A stretch of 57,491 bases of DNA from Planctomycetota bacterium (lineage in GTDB: Bacteria > Planctomycetota > Phycisphaerae > UBA1845 > UTPLA1). The stretch spans positions 1-57,491 of the forward strand of contig QEVG01000033.1 in the NCBI GenBank assembly GCA_003576905.1, given 5' to 3'. Below are positions 17,651-26,366 of the stretch, in pieces. The notes below the pieces were generated by a model. It saw only the letters and a program-made list of their open reading frames with translations. It was not told the DNA's origin and made no database searches. Every line of letters starts with the position of its first letter. The stretch's first letter is position 1. Position numbers and translations under genes: made by a program.

Positions 17651-18120
17651 TTCCCAACAACGCCGATTCGTTGTTGATTATGGGTGCCTGGTTTAGGTAT
17701 GAGCCGGGCCCGCTTACTTTCTCGCCCCTGCCATACCTGTATACCGAAACCGCCGCCTCTTGTTCTCCATGATTAACTGGATTGATTACATCGAAAAAGC
17801 GCTCGTTAGAATTCAATCACTACGATCATTATACACCCATAACGGAATCTCGGCAAGTACCATCACATAAATTATAAAAGCTTTATTGACAGAACTTTAA
17901 TCATGTATTCTGATGACTTAATGGCAATATATCAACAAAAAATTCACTCATTTCGTTCATTGCGAGCCAGCAATCTCCTCTCCCTTAGATGCCCGTCCGG
18001 TAAGGAAGTGACAGGAATCCAGGTATGCAAGTACTGTGCCGAAATGACGCGACAGGCCAGCATTTCGTCCGCAAGCCTGGTTTGGGCCACTGCATGGACA
18101 GCAATTCAGGATTTCGATGC
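17651..18120. other. AT-rich upstream region of the sigma factor gene
   Basis: About 470 bases without a confident gene. The part from about 17780 to 17960 is strikingly AT-rich compared with the rest of the window. It contains the sigma factor promoter on the minus strand, giving a leader of about 170 bases. On the plus strand there is an isolated TTGACA at 17886-17891 with no good -10 element. Confidence 0.55.
17828..17856 (-). promoter_or_regulatory. Promoter of the sigma factor gene
   Basis: On the minus strand TTGCCG (17856-17851) and a perfect TATAAT (17833-17828) are spaced by 17 bases, within the AT-rich region. Confidence 0.7.
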
Positions 18121-18402
18121 TCAGGGAAGCTCGCCGTTCAGGGATGACGGCGTTCGGGTGTCGATTATTCCGCCAAGGCCTTCGAGAAATGCCGCTCCAG
18201 CCTGGCGGAGACCCTCCTCGGCGGATTCGGGATTCAGGATGGCGGTGTTGACTCCTTCGATGAATGCCGGGCCCGCGACCTCTCGAAATCGCTTGGCAAT
18301 GTCGCTTCCCAGACAATCAATCGTGGGAAGGCTGATCGGCAGCAGCGAGATCCCCAGCACTCCGAACCGACGCACAATCTTCATCCGCCTGACAGGTCGC
18401 AT
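18121..18402 (-). CDS. Small exported protein of unknown function
   Basis: From the ATG at 18402, which has GAAGAG seven bases upstream, this encodes 93 residues; an ATG at 18384 is the alternative. The N-terminus MRPVRRMKIVRRFGVLGISL is a typical export signal, with a cysteine at the end of the hydrophobic part (TIDCLGSDI). The mature part of about 60 residues is amphipathic and helical: IAKRFREVAGPAFIEGVNTA, then GLRQAGAAFLEGLGGI. I do not recognise a described family, but the signal and clean codon use support a real gene. Confidence 0.55.
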   Translation of the reverse strand: MRPVRRMKIVRRFGVLGISLLPISLPTIDCLGSDIAKRFREVAGPAFIEGVNTAILNPESAEEGLRQAGAAFLEGLGGIIDTRTPSSLNGELP

Positions 18403-18704
18403 TTGTTCACTCTTCGGGCGATTGGCGAGCAACGGTCCACTTTTCAGTATCGGCAAAGTGGATCGGCGCAGCCCCGGAGGCCCACGCGAGCGCGCGGATA
18501 TCGGCCCTGACCCCGATCACGCGCGCGAAACCATCGCCTCCTCCGGGCACGCCGAATTGACGACGGCGGACATCAACATGAGCCTGCGGGGTCCCGATAA
18601 ACGATGTGCGGGGACCGGGTGCCGAGCGCGGACAGGCGGATTTGCTCGTTTCGGCCGCCGTGGATGCGCGTTGGCCGCGCGGCGACCCGATCGATTGGAG
18701 TGTC
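18403..18704. other. Intergenic region between two divergent exported-protein genes
   Basis: About 300 bases. Open frames run through it on both strands, but none has a convincing start. No clear promoter or terminator was seen. Confidence 0.35.
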
Positions 18705-21371
18705 ATGTTGCTGCAGATCGTTACAGCCTTTTTTCTCTCGGCAGGTTGCGGACAGGCGGTTGCCAATCGCCCCGCAAACGTGACGTCCCTGGTGTCGTCG
18801 CGCATCGAAGACCGCCTTTTGAAGAAGTTCGACTTCAACGAAGAGCCGCTCGGCAATTACGAGCCCATGCCCATGAACTGGCAGCAGGTAACCGGCGCGG
18901 GATATCCCCGGTACCTTGAGCCAGTCTTTGACAAAGAGCTTGGTCACGACGCGCCGCCTTCGTTCAAGCTGGGCCTTGCCGGTGGAAGCCTTGCCTGCCG
19001 GTATGCTGCGAGCGAAATCAGCGTTCACCCTGAATGTGAGTATCTCATTACCGCATGGATTCGGCCGCGCGGCCTGGCGCACGCTCGCGCCTTTGTGACG
19101 GCCTTTTATCTTGATCACGCGATGCAGGAGATATCGAACAGCCGTCGGCGCAGCGCCGAAGTGCGCGGGGCCGGCCGGGACGAGCCCTGGACGCGCGTCG
19201 CGATTGAGCTGCCTTCGGGTTTCGCAAACGCGCGCTGGATCGGACTGAGCGTGCACGTGGAGCAGGCCGAACCGCCGGTGGCCGGCCCGGCGCAGCCGCG
19301 GCCGATTCACCGCGAGGACGTTCACGCGACGGCGTGGTTTGATGACATCACAGTGCTTCGGTTTCCCCGCGTGAGCCTTCGGTTCACTGCGCCGGGCAAT
19401 GTCTTCCCGCCGGAGACGCCCGTCCTCTGCGAGGTTCTCGTCGGCGACCTGGACGGCCGCGGGCTCGAGTCGCGGCTGGAGGTTTTTGACGAGGAGGGCC
19501 TGCCCATTGACAGTCGGAGCGTGGCAACCCGGCCCGTCGGCGGTCCCGCACATGCGTTCGACCTGGGCCCGCTTCTGCCGGGCTATTACGAAGCACGACT
19601 GACCGTGGATGCCGACGGGCATGAGGCGATTACACGCCGGCAGTCGTTTGTTCGCCTCGCCGCGCTGCCCGCCCCGATTGGTGGCGGCGGCGGTTTCGGA
19701 ATTGCGCTCAATGCGTCGGCGCTTCAGAACCGCCATGTCACGCAGCGGCTTGTGGAACTGGCGGCCCCATCGGCGGTCAAGCTACCGCTGTGGCGCGGGC
19801 CGATGAGCGACGCGGCGATTGTCGAGGGGGATAAGAGCGGCGATCAACTCGTTCGCGCTCTCCGCGAGCGGGGCGTGGGCGTGGTGGGCGTACTTGATGA
19901 ACCGCCGCATAGTCTGGCGGCCGCCTTCGGACATCCCGGTTACAGCGTAATCGACGTGCTCGCCGCCTCGCCCGGCCGTTGGCGTCCGTACCTGGCGTTT
20001 CTCCTGGCGAGGTATGGCGACGAGGTGAGCGCGTGGCAAGTCGGGGGCGACAAGCCTCAGCTCGGCACAGAGCGCGCTTCCTTGTCCGCGGCGCTGGCGA
20101 ATGTGCGCGAGACCCTGCGGCCGCTCGTCGGCTCTCCCCAGATAGCCGTGTCTCACGACATTCGCATCGAACCCGCGGATCCGGGTCTGGGAGCCGACGT
20201 TGCTTCGCTGTTCGTTCCCGCGGAGATCGGTTCGAGCCGGCTTTCCACGCAGATCGCCGGGTTCGTCCGCAAAGACGCTCCGGCGAACTGGGCCATGCTC
20301 GAGGCGCTGCCGGCGCACCCGCTGGAGCCCCGTGTGCATCTCGCGGAGACGGCGCGGCGGATGGTCGAGGCCCGTTCGGCCGGGATCGACACGGTGTTTG
20401 TCCCGCAGCCGTGGTGCGCGCCGGACGGCGGCGGACCGGTCGTGCCGGATCGCGCCTTCGTGGCGCTGCGTTTGCTGGGCAATGCCCTTTCAGGCCTCGC
20501 GCCCATGGGCGACGTTGCATTCGCCCCGGGCGTGACGGCGCGTCTGTTCGGCGAGCCGGCCGGCCGATCCGGCGTGCTTGTAGTGTGGACGGAGGGCGAC
20601 GGCCCGAATCCGGCGCGCGTGGTCTGCGACGCGCTGCTCGAGGCCGCTCACTACGACATTCGAGGGCGCATGCGTCCGACGGCGTCGACCCCGCGCGGCC
20701 GGGTTTTCACGGTGGACGCGGCGCCGTCCGTGATCATGCCGGTTGACACGAAGCGCATCCAGACGGTCAGCAGTTTTCATGTGGAGCCGGTGGACGTAAA
20801 GGTCCAGGTGGAGCCGAATCGCCGCAGACTCAGGCTGCGCAACTTTTTCGGCGCTGCGATGACCGGGGACCTGGTTCTCATGCCGCCCGAGGGGTGGAGA
20901 GTGTCTCCCGAGCGGCACCAAATTTCGCTCGGCCCGGGCGCCTGGGCCGAAATCGACGTGTCGATCCAGTTGCCGGCGAACCAGGCGGTGGGTGATTTCG
21001 CGCTGGAGGCGCGGTTTACGCGGGAGGGCGATTCGACCCCGGAACTGACGCTTCGCGCGCCGGTCCGCGTGACTAGTCCGGGACTCGATGTCGGCGTGCT
21101 GACGCGCGTCGACGGCACGCGGCTGCACATCGTCCAGCGCATTACCAATCGGACAGATCGCGCCCTCGACCTGCGCGCGATGGTGCTGTTTCCCGATCGG
21201 CGCAGCGAGACGCGCATGGTGCGCCGGCTCGCCGCGGGAGCGACGACGGTGCGCGAATACGTCATAGACCACGCCGACCGGCTGGTCGGCCGGCCAATCC
21301 GCGTCACGGCGGAGGAGCCGGAGGGCGGGCTTCGATGCCATCGAATTGTCACGATCGAAGCGCCGGAATGA
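18705..21371 (+). CDS. Large exported protein of unknown function
   Basis: The protein has 888 residues from the ATG at 18705, which has GGAG five bases upstream. A short hydrophobic N-terminus contains a lipobox-like LSAGC at residue 15, but it lacks positive charge, so the export signal is uncertain. The first 300 residues are beta-rich; the start (KFDFNEEPLGNYEPMPMNW) resembles beta-sandwich carbohydrate-binding modules. Residues about 330-640 have alternating strands and helices consistent with a TIM barrel (RRMVEARSAGIDTVFVPQPW). The last 250 residues look like two Ig-type domains. A glycoside-hydrolase-like or polysaccharide-associated role is a guess from this layout. Confidence 0.6.
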   Translation: MLLQIVTAFFLSAGCGQAVANRPANVTSLVSSRIEDRLLKKFDFNEEPLGNYEPMPMNWQQVTGAGYPRYLEPVFDKELGHDAPPSFKLGLAGGSLACRYAASEISVHPECEYLITAWIRPRGLAHARAFVTAFYLDHAMQEISNSRRRSAEVRGAGRDEPWTRVAIELPSGFANARWIGLSVHVEQAEPPVAGPAQPRPIHREDVHATAWFDDITVLRFPRVSLRFTAPGNVFPPETPVLCEVLVGDLDGRGLESRLEVFDEEGLPIDSRSVATRPVGGPAHAFDLGPLLPGYYEARLTVDADGHEAITRRQSFVRLAALPAPIGGGGGFGIALNASALQNRHVTQRLVELAAPSAVKLPLWRGPMSDAAIVEGDKSGDQLVRALRERGVGVVGVLDEPPHSLAAAFGHPGYSVIDVLAASPGRWRPYLAFLLARYGDEVSAWQVGGDKPQLGTERASLSAALANVRETLRPLVGSPQIAVSHDIRIEPADPGLGADVASLFVPAEIGSSRLSTQIAGFVRKDAPANWAMLEALPAHPLEPRVHLAETARRMVEARSAGIDTVFVPQPWCAPDGGGPVVPDRAFVALRLLGNALSGLAPMGDVAFAPGVTARLFGEPAGRSGVLVVWTEGDGPNPARVVCDALLEAAHYDIRGRMRPTASTPRGRVFTVDAAPSVIMPVDTKRIQTVSSFHVEPVDVKVQVEPNRRRLRLRNFFGAAMTGDLVLMPPEGWRVSPERHQISLGPGAWAEIDVSIQLPANQAVGDFALEARFTREGDSTPELTLRAPVRVTSPGLDVGVLTRVDGTRLHIVQRITNRTDRALDLRAMVLFPDRRSETRMVRRLAAGATTVREYVIDHADRLVGRPIRVTAEEPEGGLRCHRIVTIEAPE

Positions 21372-21413
21372 CCGCGTCGCGGTTCCTGCAGGACGGACCT
21401 CGCAGATCGTGGA

Positions 21414-22034
21414 TCACGTCGCCTCGGCGATCAGCGGCAGCGGTTCGGCGGGCATGCGTCCCATGCTCGTGAGCTTTCGGAAACGCGATCGGCTGATACC
21501 CATCCGTGTGAAGAGATGTTCTCGGCCCGTTGATTTGAAGTGTTTTCGCTCCTGCCCCAGTTGGAGAAAACCCGCTCGCTCGTAACATCGAATGGCTCGT
21601 TCGTTCTCCGGAAAGACGACGAGCAGCACGTCGGTCGCGCCCTGGCTTTCGAAGGCAGCGGCCAGCAGGGCTTGGGCGAACCGGACGCCCCAGGACCGGC
21701 CGCGCTGCGCCGGATCGAGGAGAAAGTGCCCGATCCACATTTGCCGGCGGTGGCCGGGCATTTCGTTGAGTTCGGCGTAGGCGATGGGGGTTTCATCGCG
21801 TCCATTGCGCAGCATCAATCTCTGGCGGCGCTCCTCGCCCCAGAGCAGGACCTTTTCGGCGGTCAGCGGCGGGGGCGTGCCGGGGGCGAGCCAGAGCAAC
21901 TCGGCGTCGGACCTGACCCAGGAGGCGATAAGGGCGGCTCGGCCTTCGGAGAAGGGGATGAGGTGCGGTCCGGCCGGGCGCGCCGGCGGGCGCGTCGCGC
22001 GCTCAAGCGTCATTTTCGGCGTCGCCATCGACAC
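21414..22034 (-). CDS. GNAT-family N-acetyltransferase
   Basis: I choose the GTG at 22034 because GGGG lies about nine bases before it and longer starts would overlap ribBA; an ATG at 22028 is the alternative. This gives 206 residues. The GNAT core shows the beta-4 strand followed by LDPAQRGRSWGVRFAQALL, the acetyl-CoA pyrophosphate-binding loop and helix. Later VFPENERAIRCYERAGF is the classic end of the fold. The acceptor substrate cannot be told. The gene follows ribBA on the same strand with a gap of 82 bases and may be co-transcribed with it. Confidence 0.82.
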   Translation of the reverse strand: MSMATPKMTLERATRPPARPAGPHLIPFSEGRAALIASWVRSDAELLWLAPGTPPPLTAEKVLLWGEERRQRLMLRNGRDETPIAYAELNEMPGHRRQMWIGHFLLDPAQRGRSWGVRFAQALLAAAFESQGATDVLLVVFPENERAIRCYERAGFLQLGQERKHFKSTGREHLFTRMGISRSRFRKLTSMGRMPAEPLPLIAEAT

Positions 22035-22116
22035 GTAGTGGATCCCCTTGCCGTCGTCGCGTTCATCGTCCCGGGGGCAATATTGCCCATCCGCGGGATG
22101 TCCCCTTGGGCGGGAT

Positions 22117-23373
22117 TCAGCCTTCGTCGAGCATGTGGCCCATCTTCGTCCGCTTGGTTTCAAGGTATCGGCGGTTGTGGTCGTTCGGTTCGACCTTGAT
22201 GGGCAGTTGCTCGACCACCTCCAGCCCGTAAATCTGCAATCGGCTCGTCTTCTTTGGATTGTTCGTCAGGATTCGGGCGTGTCGAACGCCGAGGTCGCGT
22301 AGTATCTGCGCGCCGACGCCATAGTCGCGCTTGTCCGCCGGGAAGCCGAGCTTTTCGTTCGCCTCCACGGTGTCGAGGCCCTGGTCCTGAAGCCGGTAGG
22401 CGTGGAGCTTGTTCGTCAGGCCGATGCCGCGCCCTTCCTGACGCAGGTAGACGATGACACCTTCTCCGGCGGCGGCGATGGCCTGCATCGCCCGGTCGAG
22501 CTGGTCGCCGCAGTCGCAGCGCATGGAGCGGAACACGTCGCCCGTCAGACACTGGGAGTGGACGCGGACCATGACAGGGTGGTCCACTTCGACGATTTCG
22601 CCCTTTTCGTCGATCCGGCCGACAGAGTCGCCCATCGTGAGGGCCACGTGGGGTTCGCTGTCCAGCACCGACTCGTACGCGTGCAGCGTCCACTTTCCGT
22701 ACTTGTTCACCATGGGGATGGACTCGATTCGCATGATCGAGCGCTCGCGCTGGAGCCGGTACTCAACAAGGGCGGCGATCGTCGCAATCTTGAGATTGTG
22801 GCGGGCCGCGAAGCCGGCGAGGTCGCTCAACCGGGCGACTTCGCCGTTCTCGTTGAGGATTTCGATAATCACGCCGGCGGGCTTGAGGCCGGCGAGCTGG
22901 GCCAGGTCGATGCTGGCTTCGGTGTGCCCGGCGCGGACGAGGACGCCGCCGCGCTTTCCCTTGAGGGGGCTGATGTGACCGGGGCGGTTAAAGTCGGTGG
23001 GCCTGGCGTCATCGGCGAGGCATCGGCGGATGGTCGCGCAGCGGTCTGCCGCGGAGACTCCGGTGGTGATTCCAAACTCGGGCGCCCCATCGATGGAGAC
23101 GGTGAACGCGGTGCCGTGCGAAGCCGTGTTCTCGCTGGTCTGCGGATACAGGTGGAGCTTTTCGCAGATGTCGGCGGTCAGCGTCAGGCAGAGCTTGCCC
23201 GCGGCCTGGCGGATCATGAAGTTGATCATCTCCGGCGTGACTCGTTCCGCGGCGCAGACGAGATCGCCCTCGTTCTCGCGGTCTTCGTCGTCAACGAGGA
23301 TGATGAACCGTCCGGCCCGGAGTTCTTCCAAGGCCTCGGGTATTGAACAGAACGTCACATCATGCGTCGCCAT
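22117..23373 (-). CDS. ribBA: Bifunctional DHBP synthase / GTP cyclohydrolase II
   Basis: The 418-residue fusion catalyses two early steps of riboflavin synthesis: ribulose 5-phosphate to 3,4-dihydroxy-2-butanone 4-phosphate, and GTP ring opening. Residues 1 to about 205 are the RibB part, with DDEDRENEGDL near residue 28 and RAGHTEASIDL near 147. Residues about 206-418 are the RibA part, with the zinc cysteines in HSQCLTGDVFRSMRCDCGDQ, then LRQEGRGIGL and the C-terminal LTNNPKK. Length is typical for RibBA. The start lies inside the end of pgsA (14-base overlap), and GGGAG for ribBA lies within pgsA, so the two are translationally linked. Confidence 0.95.
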   Translation of the reverse strand: MATHDVTFCSIPEALEELRAGRFIILVDDEDRENEGDLVCAAERVTPEMINFMIRQAAGKLCLTLTADICEKLHLYPQTSENTASHGTAFTVSIDGAPEFGITTGVSAADRCATIRRCLADDARPTDFNRPGHISPLKGKRGGVLVRAGHTEASIDLAQLAGLKPAGVIIEILNENGEVARLSDLAGFAARHNLKIATIAALVEYRLQRERSIMRIESIPMVNKYGKWTLHAYESVLDSEPHVALTMGDSVGRIDEKGEIVEVDHPVMVRVHSQCLTGDVFRSMRCDCGDQLDRAMQAIAAAGEGVIVYLRQEGRGIGLTNKLHAYRLQDQGLDTVEANEKLGFPADKRDYGVGAQILRDLGVRHARILTNNPKKTSRLQIYGLEVVEQLPIKVEPNDHNRRYLETKRTKMGHMLDEG

Positions 23374-24022
23374 GCGGGAAGTCTCCCTTGCCGGGCCGGG
23401 CCGTTGAGTTCGTGGCGGCCAGCCGGCTTCCGAGGCGGATGTAGTCGAGTGCCGCCAAGGCCGCGAGGATTGTAGCCGCGATCCAAAGCAACTCCGGCAC
23501 CCGATCGAGCCTCGGCGGCAGGTCCGGCCATACCAGCATACTCAAAACGGTCAGAAGCTGCACGGTCGTGCACCATTTGCCGAGCCGCCGGGGGTGGATG
23601 TGAATCCTCCCTGTGCTCAGGCGCAGGATGGCGAATCCGATGCAGACGATCAGGTCCTTGCCGATTGCGGCAACGGCCACCCATTCAGGCAGGCGCAGGC
23701 GCCGCAGTGCCGCGGGGTCGGTGTCATCGGCGATGCCGCGCACGGCGAGGATGATGACGGCGACGAAGATGAGAAGCTTGTCGGCGAGCGGGTCCAGAAA
23801 CGCGCCGAGGGGCGATGTGTCATGCAGCCGCCGGGCGAGGTAGCCGTCGAGCCAGTCGCTGACCGCCATGACCGCAAAGAGGCAGATCGCGAACCAGCGC
23901 AGGGCGCCGTGGCCCGGCTCATGTAGCTTCAGGAGAATAACGACGAAGGGCGCGACGCACAGGACGCGGCCGATGGAGATACGGTTGGGCCAGCCGAGGC
24001 GAACCGGAGCAGCCATATGCAC
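23360..24022 (-). CDS. pgsA: CDP-diacylglycerol-glycerol-3-phosphate 3-phosphatidyltransferase
   Basis: The protein has 220 residues and about five membrane helices. The CDP-alcohol phosphotransferase signature D-G-x2-A-R-x8-G-x3-D-x3-D is complete (DGYLARRLHDTSPLGAFLDP, then LADK). It makes phosphatidylglycerol phosphate, the first committed step to phosphatidylglycerol and cardiolipin, at the inner membrane; the family signature alone cannot exclude another CDP-alcohol acceptor. The start is the GTG at 24022 or the ATG at 24016; neither has a Shine-Dalgarno, and a short direct repeat begins four bases upstream. It overlaps ribBA by 14 bases. Confidence 0.87.
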   Translation of the reverse strand: MHMAAPVRLGWPNRISIGRVLCVAPFVVILLKLHEPGHGALRWFAICLFAVMAVSDWLDGYLARRLHDTSPLGAFLDPLADKLLIFVAVIILAVRGIADDTDPAALRRLRLPEWVAVAAIGKDLIVCIGFAILRLSTGRIHIHPRRLGKWCTTVQLLTVLSMLVWPDLPPRLDRVPELLWIAATILAALAALDYIRLGSRLAATNSTARPGKGDFPHGDA

Positions 24023-24025
24023 ATC

Positions 24026-24078
24026 GAAACGTCAAAACGCTGAAACGTCAAAACGGCAAGATGCTGAAACGTCAAATC
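24026..24078. repeat. Three short direct repeats at the 5' end of pgsA
   Basis: GAAACGTCAAAAC occurs at 24026-24038 and 24042-24054, and GAAACGTCAAATC at 24066-24078. The spacings of 16 and 24 bases are multiples of eight. The array occupies the place where the pgsA ribosome binding site would be expected. It might be a regulatory site, slipped-strand expansion or a small insertion. Confidence 0.7.
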
Positions 24079-24224
24079 GTCGAAGCGTCGGGACGAGCGG
24101 GCGGTCAGGGTGGCGAGGGCGGGCGGCATGACAATCCCGTTGGTTTTCATTTTGGCCAGTGGCCGAGTATCTTGTATGCCGTTCGGTCGGACTCCAGCAT
24201 GAAACATGCGGACCCAGGTGAGCC

Positions 24225-25835
24225 ATGGATGTCATTCAAACGAAAATCAGGGCCGACGACCCGGTGTTCCGCGAGAACAAGGCCCACATGCAGGGGCTGG
24301 TTGCCGAACTGAAGCAGCGGGTTGCGCGGGTCCGGGAGGGGGGCGGTGCGGCCGCCGTCCAGAAGCACACGAGCCGCGGCAAACTCTTCGTCCGCGATCG
24401 CATTGAGCGGCTGATCGATCCGGACAGCCCGTTTCTGGAGTTCAGCCCGCTCGCGGCGTGGGAGATGTACGACGGCGACGCGCCGTGCGCCGGCGTGGTG
24501 ACGGGCATCGGACGCGTGCAGGGTCGCCAGTGCGTCATCGTGGCGAATGACGCGACGGTGAAGGGCGGCACCTATTACCCGATCACGGTGAAGAAACACC
24601 TCCGGGCACAGGAAATCGCGCAGGAGAACCATCTCCCGTGCATCTACCTGGTGGATTCTGGTGGGGCGTTTCTGCCGCTGCAGGCCGAGGTCTTCCCGGA
24701 TCGCGAACACTTCGGACGCATTTTTTACAACCAGGCGCAGATGAGCGCGCTGGGAATCCCGCAGATCGCAGTGGTCATGGGTTCCTGCACTGCGGGCGGG
24801 GCCTATGTGCCGGCGATGAGCGACGAGACGGTCATCGTCCGCAAGCAGGGCACGATCTTTCTGGGCGGGCCGCCGCTGGTAAAGGCGGCGACCGGCGAGG
24901 AAGTCTCGGCGGAGGATCTCGGCGGGGCCGATGTCCACTGCCGTGAGAGCGGCGTGACGGATCACTATGCGCAGAATGATGAAGATGCCCTGGCCATCAC
25001 GCGGCACATCGTCGAGCATTTGAACCCCCGGCCGAGGGCGTATCTGTCCATGCGCCCGAGCGAGGAGCCGCTGTACGAAGCCCACGAGATTTACGGGATC
25101 ATCCAGAAGGACATCCGCAAGCCGTACGACGTTCGCGAGATCATCGCGCGGATTGTGGACGGCAGCCGTTTTCACGAGTTCAAGGCGCTCTACGGCACGA
25201 CGCTGGTCTGCGGATTTGCGCACATATGGGGATACCCGGTCGGCATCGTCGGCAACAACGGCGTGCTCTTCTCCGAGAGTGCCATGAAGGCGGCACATTT
25301 CATCGAGATGTGCAGCGTCCGCGGCATCCCGCTCGTGTTCCTTCAAAATATCACCGGCTTCATGGTCGGCCGGGCCTTCGAGGCCGGCGGCATCGCCAAG
25401 GATGGCGCCAAGATGGTCGCGGCGGTGTCGAATGCCGCCGTGCCGAAGTTCACGGTCATCATCGGAGGCTCCTACGGAGCGGGGAATTACGGCATGTGCG
25501 GCCGGGCGTATCAACCGCGGATGCTGTGGATGTGGCCCAACTCCCGGATCAGCGTGATGGGCGGCGACCAGGCGGCGAACGTGCTGCTCACGGTGAAGAA
25601 GGACAACCTTGCCCGCGAGGGCAAGCCGCCGATGAGCCCGCAGGAAGAGGAAGACTTCAAGCGGCCGACGCTGGAGAAGTACGCCCACGAGGGCAGCGCC
25701 TATTACAGCACAGCGCGATTGTGGGATGACGGCATCATCGACCCGGCGGATACGCGGACGGTGCTGGCCCTGGCGATCGCCGCATCGCTCAATGCGCCGT
25801 TTCCGGAGCGGCGGGTGGGTGTGTTCCGGATGTGA
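24225..25835 (+). CDS. mccB: Methylcrotonyl-CoA carboxylase carboxyltransferase (beta) subunit
   Basis: The 536-residue protein carries the two crotonase-like halves of an acyl-CoA carboxyltransferase. The first binds acyl-CoA ([37 protein letters not shown]). The second binds carboxybiotin ([37 protein letters not shown]). The last pattern, with [12 protein letters not shown] and [13 protein letters not shown], is typical of methylcrotonyl-CoA rather than propionyl-CoA carboxylases. It moves CO2 from biotin to 3-methylcrotonyl-CoA in leucine breakdown. AGGTGAG precedes the ATG. It opens the operon whose other members are at 26367-30816. Confidence 0.93.
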   Translation: MDVIQTKIRADDPVFRENKAHMQGLVAELKQRVARVREGGGAAAVQKHTSRGKLFVRDRIERLIDPDSPFLEFSPLAAWEMYDGDAPCAGVVTGIGRVQGRQCVIVANDATVKGGTYYPITVKKHLRAQEIAQENHLPCIYLVDSGGAFLPLQAEVFPDREHFGRIFYNQAQMSALGIPQIAVVMGSCTAGGAYVPAMSDETVIVRKQGTIFLGGPPLVKAATGEEVSAEDLGGADVHCRESGVTDHYAQNDEDALAITRHIVEHLNPRPRAYLSMRPSEEPLYEAHEIYGIIQKDIRKPYDVREIIARIVDGSRFHEFKALYGTTLVCGFAHIWGYPVGIVGNNGVLFSESAMKAAHFIEMCSVRGIPLVFLQNITGFMVGRAFEAGGIAKDGAKMVAAVSNAAVPKFTVIIGGSYGAGNYGMCGRAYQPRMLWMWPNSRISVMGGDQAANVLLTVKKDNLAREGKPPMSPQEEEDFKRPTLEKYAHEGSAYYSTARLWDDGIIDPADTRTVLALAIAASLNAPFPERRVGVFRM

Positions 25836-25873
25836 CCGATTGCCATGCGACTGGGGCCAGGGAGTACCGCGAT

Positions 25874-26062
25874 CTGAAGTACCGCGAACTCAAGACACTT
25901 ATCGAAAACGACGTGTGGTAACACTTTCGCACTACTGGCAGTCACCTGCGTTTTCGACACCAGACGAAGAAAGGCATTGTTACAATACCAGAATGCGGCA
26001 AGGCGGGTCGCGATGTTGCTCCGGGGACGCTTCGATCCGTGTTGCGGCAGGCCGGTTTGATA
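25874..26062 (+). pseudogene. Decayed hicA toxin gene
   Basis: Reading on from CTG at 25874 gives LKYRELKTLIENDVW, a TAA stop at 25919-25921, then HFRTTGSHLRFRHQTKKG, IVTIPECGKAGRDVAP and GTLRSVLRQAGL. This is a full HicA mRNA-interferase sequence with its G-S-H active-site motif. Two lesions are visible. The codon where the family usually has tyrosine (GWY) is now TAA. The start codon is CTG, although AGGGAG lies nine bases before it. The normal stop after LRQAGL is also lost. The frame next to hicB fits the usual hicA-hicB order. The toxin should not be made. Confidence 0.82.
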
Positions 26063-26076
26063 GAGGAGCATTGGCA

Positions 26077-26289
26077 GTGGATTACACTGTGGTCATCGAA
26101 AGGGCGGACGACAGAAGCTACAGCGCCTATTTGCCGGACTTACCGGGATGCGTATCCTGCGGAGATTCGCCGGGACAGGCGCTTGACTCCATTCGCGAGG
26201 CGATCACAGGGCATATTCAACTGCTTCGGGAATCGGGCGAACCTGTTTCACCCGCCCGATCGATCGCCAGCGTGGTTCATGCTGCGTAG
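26077..26289 (+). CDS. hicB: HicB-like antitoxin, orphan
   Basis: The GTG at 26077 has GAGGAG eight bases upstream and gives 70 residues. The sequence follows the HicB family: DYTVVIERADDRSYSAYLPD, LPGCVSCGDSPGQALDSIRE, AITGHIQLLRESGEPV. This is the partially degraded RNase-H-like fold that covers the HicA active site. It has no C-terminal DNA-binding domain, as in many short HicB proteins. The adjacent hicA is inactivated, so this antitoxin has no local partner. The pair sits inside the leucine-catabolism operon, between mccB and the hydratase gene. Confidence 0.75.
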   Translation: MDYTVVIERADDRSYSAYLPDLPGCVSCGDSPGQALDSIREAITGHIQLLRESGEPVSPARSIASVVHAA

Positions 26290-26366
26290 GCGCGTCGCCG
26301 CAACAACTGATACGATTCATCGCTTCAGGGTTTTGCGCATTCTCCGGCTCGTCGAGTAATGACTTC

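Noticed and set aside
17610-17816. Minus-strand frame of 68 codons in the sigma factor leader
   Set aside because: It overlaps the sigma factor start in another frame and has no clear ribosome binding site. A leader peptide is possible but not supported.
17886-17912. Plus-strand promoter at an isolated TTGACA
   Set aside because: No good -10 hexamer occurs at 16-18 bases, and no gene follows that would need it.
17903-18919. Plus-strand open frame of 338 codons in and after the AT-rich region
   Set aside because: It has no ribosome binding site or domain and runs through the small exported-protein gene on the other strand and the start of the large exported-protein gene.
24147-25688. Minus-strand open frame of 513 codons
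   Set aside because: It is antisense to the well-conserved carboxyltransferase gene and has no recognisable domain.
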